Source: Dryas octopetala
Taxonomy: Eukaryota; Streptophyta; Magnoliopsida; Rosales; Rosaceae
NCBI GenBank assembly: GCA_963921425.1
Contig: OY992840.1
Location: 9,364,501-9,428,500 of the forward strand
DNA length: 64,000 nt
Direction of reading: 5' to 3'
In this document: positions 24,401-33,365 of the stretch, one piece after another
How positions within the stretch are numbered: position 1 is the stretch's first letter
Layout: the number at the start of each line of letters is the position of its first letter
The notes under the pieces: generated by a model
The model's database searches: none
The model's input: the letters and a program-made list of their open reading frames with translations, nothing else
Told to the model about the DNA's origin: nothing
Program-made: the position numbers and the translations under genes

Positions 24401-26296
24401 GCTAAACACCTTCACAACTTTACGAGCTTCCAATAACTCAGCTTTGCACTCCATGCTGCAGATGTCGTCATCGGTCTATTTAAACAGATAAACACTACTT
24501 AGAGTCTAGAGATAATCGTGTAGGGGGGGAAAAGGAGACTCAGTAAGTGGAAGTTTAAAAATACTTAATATGCAGTTTACATAACGTCAGAGCCCACCTC
24601 GTCGCATATATATTCTCCATATCTACCACATATTACACAAACAGGTTCTCTTGGATGAGGGAAACGTTGTTCACTTCTGCTCTTTACTCGATCAGATTCA
24701 TTTATGTGACCTGAAAGAAGCATACCAAGAGAAGTACATAAACAAGGGCAAATCAATGAATGCCTGGCTGATTAGCCACCTTAAAGTTATGAAAAAAGTT
24801 ATTTATTAGACAGAAACATCAATGAATGCATATATGCTTTAGCTGATTCACCTAACCCAGTTAGATTATGACAATATAGAAGAGACATTATCAGCAAACT
24901 CATGTATTTTTCTGTATTTCTTTATACAAGAATATAACTAACCAGAATTTGGAGGATCCTGCTTCTCTTCACTTTCTGAAGAAGTACTTTCGTCGCCTAT
25001 ATTTTCAAATTACAATGTATAAACATTGGCTGCAAAATCTCAAAATCTAGCAGTTGACAAACTTCTACTAGTAGTAAGCAAAAACCATAGACCAAAATCA
25101 AAGAATGAGGAGTGAGAAGTAGAAAAAGTTGCCAAAGCCACCCTAAGAAAAGGTTGCCTCACTAGATAACATAAAGCCAAAAATAACTTACCAGTAAACC
25201 GTATCTCAAATTTAACAAACTGGACATGCATGGTCACATGATGAACCGTAGCAGTACCAATTTACCAGTATAATCACAAAGTTCCAAAAAGTTTGATAAC
25301 AAGATATGCATTTTATTTTCTTTTTGCGTTTAAAGTTTGAATCCAACACCCCTTTGCCCTGGTCCACTAAAATGAAGAAAACCAACTAATCAACAACCTC
25401 AAATCATTTTACTATTTTACAACTAGTGATTTCCTTTTAACATTTATTTTTCGGTTTCGATAAGTAAAATTAGTAAACTACCCTCCCTTGAACTCATTAT
25501 CCATGATTCAAGCAAAACTAAACTGTAATCTCATCAAATTGCAAGCGAGCCTTGATCAATTCTAGCATTGCTGAAACTTCAACACAATAACACAAACCCA
25601 CAAAAAATACTTACTTTCATATTGTACCAAATTCAAACACGAATTGGAAGCTCCCTGCGATCCCTGCCACAGCAAGAAACCGAAACCAAATCTCAAAATG
25701 CGACATTATCAACTAAAATGCAAACAAATTAAACGGCAAACAACTTCAATTACCAAAACATCCGCAGTTAATTCTTCATAACCTTGCGTTGCACAAACTT
25801 CTTTCCTGCTCATGCATTTCACAAACTAATTTAATAAGCAATAAAAAATAAAAAAAACAACAACAAGAATTTGAATTTGATAATTGGAATTAAAAATTTA
25901 GAATCAGCTTTTGCCTTCTCTTGTCTATGTAGTCCTGGTGAGACATAGGTCCATCTTTCTCTTCGATTTCAATTTCGAGGTTCGGACGACGAGTCGGAGG
26001 TAGTTTCGGATTGCGCTGGCGTTTACGACATGCCGTTTTTCCGTGCGCAGGTCGTGGCTGTTCTTCAACCGGTGCAGCATTGCCGGTGGCGACGTTGTAA
26101 GCTGAAAATAGCAGAAATTGAGGTAAACCAACCAAAACGTAGCGTTTGGAGGTCGGTTTTGGTCGATGAGGAAAAAAACAAGAAAGGTAAATGGTGCTTA
26201 CAGCGTACCTTTCAGGTTATGAAGAACGGAGGAGAGACTGAGATCTTTCTTGTAAGTAATGGAAGGATTCTTGTAGAAATTTGTCCTCGTCCCCAT
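21480..26296 (-). CDS. HIT-type, CCHC and B-box-like zinc-finger protein, 15 exons
   Basis: The exons, 5' to 3', are 26296-26209, 26101-25915, 25805-25754, 25663-25615, 24996-24943, 24710-24598, 24475-24410, 24319-24192, 23969-23909, 23787-23726, 23626-23522, 22874-22799, 22229-22117, 21734-21675 and 21585-21480. They join in frame into 439 residues. The start is [23 protein letters not shown] zinc finger runs over about residues 168-193 ([14 protein letters not shown], then DDDICSMEC), very like the one in DEAD-box helicase 41/DDX59. A CCHC knuckle follows at about 246-260 ([14 protein letters not shown]), then a Cys/His-rich region with [17 protein letters not shown] and [15 protein letters not shown], then CCKSTCKV and CQRCF. 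No helicase motif is present. The role is unknown; HIT fingers usually mediate protein contacts in RNP or chromatin assembly. Intron 2 appears to use a GC donor. Confidence 0.85.
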
Positions 26297-26350
26297 TTTC
26301 TAGCTCTGCGTGTTTTGCAGAGTAAATATATAGAAGAGGTGTGGTCCGAT

Positions 26351-26402
26351 GAAGAAGAAGAAGAAGAAGAAGAAGAAGAAGAAGAAGAAGAAGAAGAAGA
26401 AG
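26351..26402 (+). repeat. (GAA)n microsatellite upstream of the zinc-finger gene
   Basis: About 17 GAA copies lie 55 bases before the minus-strand start codon, so on the transcript strand this is a TTC tract in the promoter or 5' leader. The open frames over it are repeat read-through. Confidence 0.9.
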
Positions 26403-26567
26403 GGGGTGATGGGTCAGGAAGGTATGGGCCCAAGAGAAAGTGAGATTGGGCCTCTTTGAGATGGGCTCTCTATGACAGTTGACTTAGAAGTGATGAAACT
26501 TGAAGGTCAATTCTCAAGCCCATACAGGTTAATTGGGTAATTGATCAATTGAAGTTTTTTTTTTTTT

Positions 26568-26975
26568 GCGGAGGCTATTCTGACCACCCTTCATTGCTGA
26601 ATTGACTACCTTAACATATTTTGGTCAAATTTTTCCTATTTTACCCCTTCTTGCAAAAAATTATGGAATCACCCAGACCTATTCGGCAGCATGCCACCGA
26701 AATATACTAAGGAGTTCGGCAGTTTACAGCTAAATATAATGACAATGTTCGACAGAATACTGTCGAACGCCTTTTTCATTTCCATTCGGCAGTTACTTAT
26801 TAAAAATTTCGTCAATGTCCGACAGTTAGGTGCCGAATAACCACAAATATTTCGACAGACAAATGTCGAATGACCTAACGAATAAAATTAAAATTTTTTA
26901 TTTTAAGGGTAAAATTGAAATTTAAAAATATGATAGTCAACTCAAAAATTTAAGGTGATCGGAATAGCCTGAGCC
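26568..26975. mobile_element. Foldback MITE with internal TTCGGCAG palindromes, ~408 bp
   Basis: The ends face each other: GCGGAGGCTATTCTGACCAC at the left and, inverted from the right, GGCTCAGGCTATTCCGATCA. Both flanks are T-runs, so the target duplication is probably T-only and cannot be measured. The interior repeats TTCGGCAG / TTCGACAG in both directions, including a perfect 9-base-arm hairpin (GTTCGACAG..CTGTCGAAC) at 26747-26768. Confidence 0.75.
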
Positions 26976-27457
26976 TTTTTTTTATTATTATTAATCAATT
27001 GTGGTCTATCAAATTTGAACTCATGACATATTCCAACAAATGGAGAGCGGGTGACATTCATTAGACTAAATGATCATTGATTATGAGAGATGTAATCAAT
27101 AATATATCTCCTTTTTTTTTTTGTCAAAAATCAATAATATGATTAGTGAATATTATAACGTTATTCTAAGGCGTGTTGGGTACACCGTACTATACTTAAT
27201 TGTACATTAGATATATATTGTATTAGGCACAAATTTGAAATTTATTTGAAGCTTAAGTACTGTTAAAGAGCTCTAAAAACTTCACATAGTAAAATATTGT
27301 CTAATTCATTATAATTTAGTATAGTCAAGTCTTGTCTAGTATGGCATATATCATGACCTCAATGATTGCGATATTTTTTGCTCTGATGAGAAGTTGATGG
27401 TGTTCTTATGAACATCGTTATGATAATTGAACATAGTTTTAAATTTTTAATGAAAAG
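26976..27457. other. AT-rich spacer
   Basis: No gene or element end could be identified between the two MITEs. Confidence 0.5.
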
Positions 27458-27986
27458 AAGGCTTAATAGTCATTATACCCCATCAACTATGGCTCCCCCG
27501 TCAAATTGCCTCATAAGCTAAAAATTTGGTTAATTTACCCCTCAAAATTTAAAAAATAAGTCAATGTGGCTTATTTCGTCAATTTCTTAAGACTTCATTC
27601 ATATTTTTATCCAAACGCATGTCATGGGCCATGCGCATAAGAGTAAAATGAATAATTTTATGTCCAAACTTGGGGTAAATAGTCATTATACCTAAAATTA
27701 AAAATAAATTAAAAACTTGAAAAAAAAAAAAACAACAAAAATAAATAATAAATAATAGTTATTAATCTTTTTTTGGGTTTTTATTTTATTTTAGGCATAA
27801 TAGTAATTTTATCCTCACTTACATGCCACTAACATGTGTTTGGGTGAAAAATATTGATGGAATTTTGACACAATCACATTGGCCTATTTTTAAAAGTTGT
27901 AAGGGTAAATTAACCAAATTTTTAATTTAAAGGGCAATTTGACACCCCGCATCATAGTTGATAGAACAAAATGACTATTAAACCTT
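27458..27986. mobile_element. Foldback MITE with ~120-bp inverted ends
   Basis: The left arm AAGGCTTAATAGTCATTATA and the inverted right arm AAGGTTTAATAGTCATTTTG stay alignable inward for about 120 bases, through ATCAACTATG, GTCAAATTGCC, AAAAATTTGGTTAATTTACC and CAATGTG. AAAAG lies just outside both ends and may be a 5-base duplication. The family is not assigned. Confidence 0.8.
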
Positions 27987-28807
27987 AAAAGGAAGGTAAG
28001 ATCAAAGCAAAATTCAATACAATAGAATCAAAATAGTCACATTTGGATTGCAATGACCATTTAAATGTTTCATTAATGAACTATGTCTAATGAAAGATCA
28101 TTCAATTCTATGTTCCAATTTTTAATTACTCATTGTGATCCTAAATCAAATGTCAAATCCGAGACTAGAGTTATTTGAACTTTTTTATTATTTTAGTCAT
28201 TTAAACTATATGATGCAAGATTAGAAATAAATAAGACTCAGAGTGAACGTAAATATAAAATGAAACACACCCACATTGATGACTTGGTTAAAGATAGATT
28301 AAGAGTGCTGCTATTTGCACACCCTAAATTTCTCTTTGCACACCCTTTCTTGAAAAAAAGAAAAAAAAAAACTCAAGAGAAAAGACCATTTGGCCCTTCC
28401 CTCACCCACACACCCCCATCCATTTTTCTTTTTGCACACCCTCCCTAAACAGAAAAAAAAAAAACACACACACACACCCAAAACTCACACACCCCATCCC
28501 CATCTCCCCCCCCCCCCCCCGTACACACCCCCTCCCCACCTCTCCACCGCTGCACCACCCTCGCGCAGCACCGTTGGTGCAAGATTGAACTTGATTCCAC
28601 CGTTGGTGCAAGATTTCACATATTTGGGGCATATATATTGATAGCCTACTGAGGCAACGCAATTCCCAATTCCTTGTCTTGGTGAATGCCATTATTTAGA
28701 AGTACTTAGAACCATGCACCAGCTTCAGCTCTGCTGTTCAGCATGTTTTCTTTTTGTAATGTATATATAAACCTGAACAACTTGGGATTCGAATTGTGGG
28801 CTGATAG

Positions 28808-29140
28808 CTAGTTCAAAGCGTTTTGTTGGGTTATCTCTTTATTTTCTATTAGACAACCAGAAACACTTTTTTTGCGACTGGTAGACTTTGAAGTTCTTCC
28901 TTCCAACAAACCATTCTCTTGGAGAATGACTGGTACGGCCTCCAAACAGATATTAAGCAACGTGTATGCTGCTTTACAGACTCGATAGGCATACTCCTCT
29001 ATCAACTTGAGCATATTTGTTTCTTTGGCCTTTAAATGGAAATATGTTACAAAGTGAATAGACGGAGGGCAAAAAGCACAGGGCATACTCAAATAACACT
29101 GCTGCCTATGGTTGCTTTGCTTTCTTACCGTGCCGTTGGC
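28808..29140 (-). pseudogene. Captured gene fragment inside the Pack-type element
   Basis: An open stretch on the minus strand with ordinary protein composition ends at 28808. It contains MLKLIEEYAYRVCKAAYTLL, CLEAVPVILQENGLLEG and RKKSVSGCLIENKE. It is quite unlike the Ala/Gly/Arg-rich read-through of the C-rich flank upstream, so I infer a piece of a host gene (coding end plus 3' UTR) picked up by the transposon. I do not recognise the parent gene. It has no start of its own and is probably not functional. Confidence 0.45.
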
Positions 29141-29149
29141 GCAGCACCG

Positions 29150-29340
29150 TGCGCCGCCCACCACCCTGCTGCACCAACCTCCCCGCGCCCACCACCATGC
29201 TGCACTACCCTCCCCGCGCGCAGCACCACCACCTTGCGCCCACCACCCTGCTGCACCACCCTCCCCGCGCGCAGCACCACCACCGTGCGCCCACCACCCT
29301 GCTGCACCACTCTCCCCGTGCCCACCACCATGCACCACCC
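29150..29340. repeat. C-rich ~57-bp direct repeats in the Pack-type element
   Basis: The blocks CCACCACCCTGCTGCACCAC, CCCTCCCCGCGCGCAGCACC and ACCACC(T/G)TGCGCC recur two to three times. This GC-rich composition contrasts sharply with all surrounding DNA. The long open frames in every phase come from the lack of A/T. Confidence 0.8.
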
Positions 29341-29580
29341 CTCTCTCTCCTCCCTGCTGCACCACCCTCCCCGCGCCCAACCCAGCCCCGACCACCCCAG
29401 CCCTCCAGCCACCGCGCGCAGCGCCCAACCCAGCCCGACCTCCTCCCTCCCCTCCACCCAGCCCCGGCCCCACTCTCTCTCCTTCCCTCTCTCTCTTTCT
29501 CTGTTAACACACCCGCGCAGCACCTTCTGCACCATTCTGCTCGCAACAGTACCACCACCGGACCATCCTCGCGCGCAGGC

Positions 29581-29705
29581 CGTTCGGTAGTCATCCGCCG
29601 AAACCGGCGGGTTCGTTCGGTAGCCATCAGTCGAAGCTGTTAGTTTCGTTCGGCAGTCATTTGCCGAAACCATTAGTTTCGTTCGGTGGTTGTCTACCGA
29701 ACCAA
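29581..29705. repeat. 33-bp tandem repeat, ~3.8 units
   Basis: The units begin CGTTCGGTAGTCAT at 29581, CGTTCGGTAGCCAT at 29614, CGTTCGGCAGTCAT at 29647 and CGTTCGGTGGTTGT at 29680. Each contains a small TTCGG(C/T)..CCGAA palindrome. A period of 33 keeps frame; on the minus strand it reads as 11-residue repeats built on YRTNPPVSADD. Confidence 0.9.
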
Positions 29706-30187
29706 CCGCAGCGACAGAGAAAGGGAGGGAAGAGAGAAGGGAGAGAGGAGAGAGGGAAGGAGAGAGAGAGAGATGGAGGAGCCGAGGAAGGTGGTGCTGC
29801 GCGCGGTGGTGATTGGGCGAGTGGAAAGGAGAAAGGGGCTGCCGGGCTTGGAAGGAAAAAAAAACAGAGGGCTGCGTGGGTGGGTGGGTGTGGTCGGGTG
29901 AGGGAGATGAAGGGGGGTGTGTGTGGCTGGGTGTGTGTGTTTTTTTTTTGTCTGTTGATGGGGTGTGCAAAAGAGAAAAAATGGAGTTGGGGTGTGTTGG
30001 GTGAGGGTAAGTGTGTCTTTTTTTTTAATTTTTTATTATTTTTTTATAAAAGGGTGTGCAAAAAGAAAAAAAAGGGTGTGCAAATAGCAGCACTCTAGAT
30101 TAAAAGTAAACTTAAATATGCAATGAAAAGTTTGGAGTTGATTTTGATGTATTTAGTAATATTCGTCATAACAACAATTAATCATTA

Positions 30188-30590
30188 GCAAGAATGCTAT
30201 AAAACTAATTAGTTAGTAAGTTAATATAAAACTAACCACCATGTTGGGCCCACTGCACAATGTAATTTCAAAATCCGAACCGTTTATTTTTTAGGCCATA
30301 CTTCAAAGATCATTTCTGTAAAAAAATCTTCAAAATCGGAAGTCATTTAGCAATTTGATTATAATAACAACTATTTCTATGCCTTTTATCGAAAATACTG
30401 ATCGTCTATTTATTTGATCTCAATTAGATGGCTACATGATTTTCGATTTAGTTAATTTTTTGCAATGATATCTTTGAAGTAAGGCCTAAATAATTAATGG
30501 TTTGGATTATGAGATTAGTGATATGGTGGGCCCAAAAGCATGGTTAGCTTCGTATTAACTTGTTAACTGGTTAGTTTTAGAACACTCCTC
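30188..30590. mobile_element. MULE-type MITE, 403 bp
   Basis: The 9-base duplication TAATCATTA is at 30179-30187 and 30591-30599. The left end is GCAAGAATGCTATAAAACTA; the right end, inverted, reads GAGGAGTGTTCTAAAACTAA. Pairing continues inward through AACTAACCA, GGGCCCA, TTTAGGCC and ACTTCAAAGAT, so most of the element folds on itself. It has no coding content. Confidence 0.92.
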
Positions 30591-30599
30591 TAATCATTA

Positions 30600-31064
30600 A
30601 GATAGTGGTATTTCTCTCCACAATATTAAAAGATCTAAGTTTGAAACCGAATAAGATTAAAAAATAATGCTCGTTCTAGACTTCTAGCCATAACTTGTGG
30701 CGGAATCAAGCACATAAGTCATCAATTAATGACGGTTGAATACTAAAATAAGCTTAAACCACTCCACTTGACTCCCCTGACTAGCTAAAATACAAACAAC
30801 CTTAACCTGCTCTCAACAACAAGTAAAAACCAGACTATAAGAAAACATATTCAAATGCATCCAACATTCTTCCACACGTACTCAAATATCAAAAATCAAT
30901 GAATCCATGTAAACAGTGTCACCATACTAAAGCATTTGATAACCAAGTCAACCTGAAACTCTTGATGACATAATTAACATTCAGCAAAACAATCAGAACA
31001 TATCAAAGCTCTCTTCCAAGAGAATATAAGAAAAGATTTATAAACACAGAGACTGAGTTAGAAG
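30600..31064 (+). promoter_or_regulatory. Upstream region of the first membrane-protein gene
   Basis: Parts of this stretch are repeated before the second copy of the gene: CTTAACCTGCTCTCAACAA (30801 and 35859), TAACATTCAGC, and the final GAAAAGATT just before the ATG. It is the shared, conserved promoter of the tandem pair. I see no gene. Confidence 0.7.
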
Positions 31065-33365
31065 ATGGGTGGCTGTGACATAGATGGGAAACTGCATGAG
31101 GAAAAGTTCAGCACGCCGATGCCTTGGATTGGAATCTATGTAGCAGCAGCATCCCTGGCCTGCCTAATTGCCATGGCTGCAGATGTAATCCTTGGCATCA
31201 GGCACCGTAAACTCTGGTTCCCTTGCAAGTTCTTCTCTATCAATGCCACTTCTTTGACCTTGATAGGCGTAGCAATTAAACTTTCAGTAGATTTAAACAC
31301 TCCCATGCCTAGCCGCCAGGACCAGCTTGCAAAGCTCAGCAGCTCAGTCTTGATCTGCACAGCAATGAGCAACTCCATGCCTTCTCTAGGAGCTATGGAG
31401 AATGAAGAAATGTTCATGAATGTGATTGCTTTGGGAATATTGGTCATAACCCTTATAGTGAATGTTTGCATTCAATTAGCTACTGGTGCAATCTTTGTTT
31501 TCTGGAAGGAACATGCTGCAGTCGTGTTTATTATGCTTGTTTTGCTCATCATGATGGTTTTTTCTTCTTTATCTGTTCCCACCACTAAACGTTATTTGGA
31601 AAAAAGTTACAAGAAAAAGTACCAATTGGCTCTTAAAGAAGGCTCAGATAAAATAAGAGAGGTTGGGCAACTCAGAGAGGCATTGACTAAGCATTGGGTT
31701 ATGGCTCACACCTCTAGCCCCCAATTCGTGGTGGGCCGTTCTGTGACGTGCACTGCTTCTGGAGCATTATGTCTTTTGGGCGCCATGATTTTGGTGGAAG
31801 CCATTTTAAGAACATACTTGATGCCATGGATGTTTAAGTTCTGCAGCGGCGAGTCTGACTACAAGTTTTCAACCACTTTGATTCTTTTTACACAGGCTGT
31901 TGCAGTTGGAGTTGGTACTATTGCTCCAGCATTTAGGTGGTTCATAGCCATAAATTTTAAGTGTCCAAAAAGAGGAAACATAAGCTACAAAAAAGAACTA
32001 GAAATCGAAAGATACTGGATCCAGGGACTAGTAGAGTGGAAAAAGTGTCCACTACCTTTAAGAATCCAAAATAGGCACTGCAGGAAAATTGCTCATGAGA
32101 CGAGGAACAAACTTCTTGACTTATGTATTGGGATGCAGAAAGGGATTGTTCTAGCAAGCAAAGTGATTCGATTCATTTCCATTTTCTTCGTGAGTCGATT
32201 GTTTTTATTCTGGGACTTTTGCAAAGAGTTGAAGAAGAAGTTCGAGTTCAACAGTACTGGTTTAGGCAATGTCACAGGACCGGAGTCAAGAACAAACCCA
32301 AGGAAAGATCTTAGCTTTTATGTTCTGCATCTTCAAGGTGAGGATGCTCTGGTTCATTTCATGATGAAAGCAAATTGTGATGCTACTGAGCATTGGTTTC
32401 GAAAGGGAAAGACAGGAGAGCCCAAATACCTCAGTGAACTGTTGGAAAAATCAACATTCTCACAAGGGTTCAAAGGAGTAGCAGAGTTTGACAGTCACCA
32501 AGTCCCCTCTCTAGACTCTGATGGTCAAGAACCTCCAAATTGTTGGGCTCTTCCTGTTGTAACACTAACAAGCATTGCTCTTGCACTCCCAAACATCAGC
32601 AGTGGTCTAACCAAAACCTTGATACATGGTGTGAACCAAGGGCTCATGTACATCAATGCCATTGAAAAACACATGGATAGCAAAGGAGATCTCACCAACA
32701 TCAGAAAGGCAGCAAACAGGGTGTGGCTAAAAATTGATCTCTATAACACATGGCTAGATGTGGACCTCAGTAAACTGTCATCACTTCAAAGCAAGACCCC
32801 AAAGGAAATACTTGAAGAACTTGCTGAAACCGCAGAATCCATGTTTAAAGAAGCTAAAAAGAAGCAAATGGCTAAGAATTCATGTTTCAGAGATGGCCCT
32901 TCAAAATGGTCTGTCAAGGAATTGGCTGCTAACTCCATGTACAGAATAAGCCAAACCATTCTGCTAAATTATCAAACAGGTGATGAGCAGAGACTATATG
33001 AAGTACTGGTTGTCATGATCTCTGACATAATGGGTGCTTGTCTCACTAATTTACAGCAAGTTGTTCTCATGAAGTGTTTTAACAGCCCAATTGAAAAGAG
33101 GGAAGAGAGTGTGAGGCAAGCAGTTTACATTCTTGGCAAAACTGAGAGGGTTCTTAACATTGTGGACCAGGGAATTCCTTCAAACGTGGATCCTCACCAA
33201 ATGGCAGGCATTGATGAGTGGCGTTTGTGGCACAAACAGAAGACCCCTTTTGGCTTGCTGCCTTCATTTCGATCACAGAGTGACAAAGGCTCTTCTGGTT
33301 CAAGTGATCACTTCTACACGTCCATTGACTTGAGTTCACACGTGCAGAGTTTACAACAGTGGTAG
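31065..33365 (+). CDS. Plant multi-pass membrane protein of unknown function, copy 1
   Basis: An intronless frame of 766 residues starting MGGCDIDGKLHEEKF. About seven hydrophobic segments can be seen, near residues 20-42, 53-75, 115-142, 148-170, 230-255, 272-300 and 360-382. A long hydrophilic C-terminal half follows. Conserved blocks shared with copy 2 include MPWIGIYVA (LPWIGIYVA in copy 2), KLWFPCKFFSINATSLTLIG, AHTSSPQFV, CTASGALCLL, VGVGTIAPA and QNRHCRK. It belongs to a plant-specific family of uncharacterised transmembrane proteins; I know of no activity. The C-terminal half contains NCWALPV, LALPNISS, NSMYRISQTILLNY and GKTERVLNI but no catalytic motif I recognise. Codon use looks normal and the gene looks intact. 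The start is the first ATG after an A-rich leader. Confidence 0.85.
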   Translation: MGGCDIDGKLHEEKFSTPMPWIGIYVAAASLACLIAMAADVILGIRHRKLWFPCKFFSINATSLTLIGVAIKLSVDLNTPMPSRQDQLAKLSSSVLICTAMSNSMPSLGAMENEEMFMNVIALGILVITLIVNVCIQLATGAIFVFWKEHAAVVFIMLVLLIMMVFSSLSVPTTKRYLEKSYKKKYQLALKEGSDKIREVGQLREALTKHWVMAHTSSPQFVVGRSVTCTASGALCLLGAMILVEAILRTYLMPWMFKFCSGESDYKFSTTLILFTQAVAVGVGTIAPAFRWFIAINFKCPKRGNISYKKELEIERYWIQGLVEWKKCPLPLRIQNRHCRKIAHETRNKLLDLCIGMQKGIVLASKVIRFISIFFVSRLFLFWDFCKELKKKFEFNSTGLGNVTGPESRTNPRKDLSFYVLHLQGEDALVHFMMKANCDATEHWFRKGKTGEPKYLSELLEKSTFSQGFKGVAEFDSHQVPSLDSDGQEPPNCWALPVVTLTSIALALPNISSGLTKTLIHGVNQGLMYINAIEKHMDSKGDLTNIRKAANRVWLKIDLYNTWLDVDLSKLSSLQSKTPKEILEELAETAESMFKEAKKKQMAKNSCFRDGPSKWSVKELAANSMYRISQTILLNYQTGDEQRLYEVLVVMISDIMGACLTNLQQVVLMKCFNSPIEKREESVRQAVYILGKTERVLNIVDQGIPSNVDPHQMAGIDEWRLWHKQKTPFGLLPSFRSQSDKGSSGSSDHFYTSIDLSSHVQSLQQW

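Larger units (their letters stand above)
28303..30095. mobile_element. Pack-type TIR transposon, 1793 bp, GC-rich captured cargo
   Basis: The target duplication TAGATTAA (8 bases) is at 28295-28302 and 30096-30103. The termini are GAGTGCTGCTATTTGCACAC at the left and the same word inverted at the right; the repeat continues into a second TTTGCACACCCT block and CA-rich DNA. The G-starting ends, the near-9-base duplication and the GC-rich cargo fit a Pack-MULE, although an 8-base duplication also allows hAT. No transposase is seen. The interior holds an AT-normal, gene-like piece (28700-29130) between C-rich blocks and a 33-bp repeat at 29581-29705. Confidence 0.82.

Noticed and set aside
25890-26135. 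81-residue frame as the first exon start of the zinc-finger gene
   Set aside because: It has no ATG at its head; a better first exon ([12 protein letters not shown]) lies upstream and joins through a good acceptor TTTTCAG.
29036-29970. Several 130-280 residue frames on both strands
   Set aside because: They are Pro/Ala/Arg/Gly read-through of C-rich repeats in a transposon, open in nearly all phases because A/T-rich stop codons are rare there.
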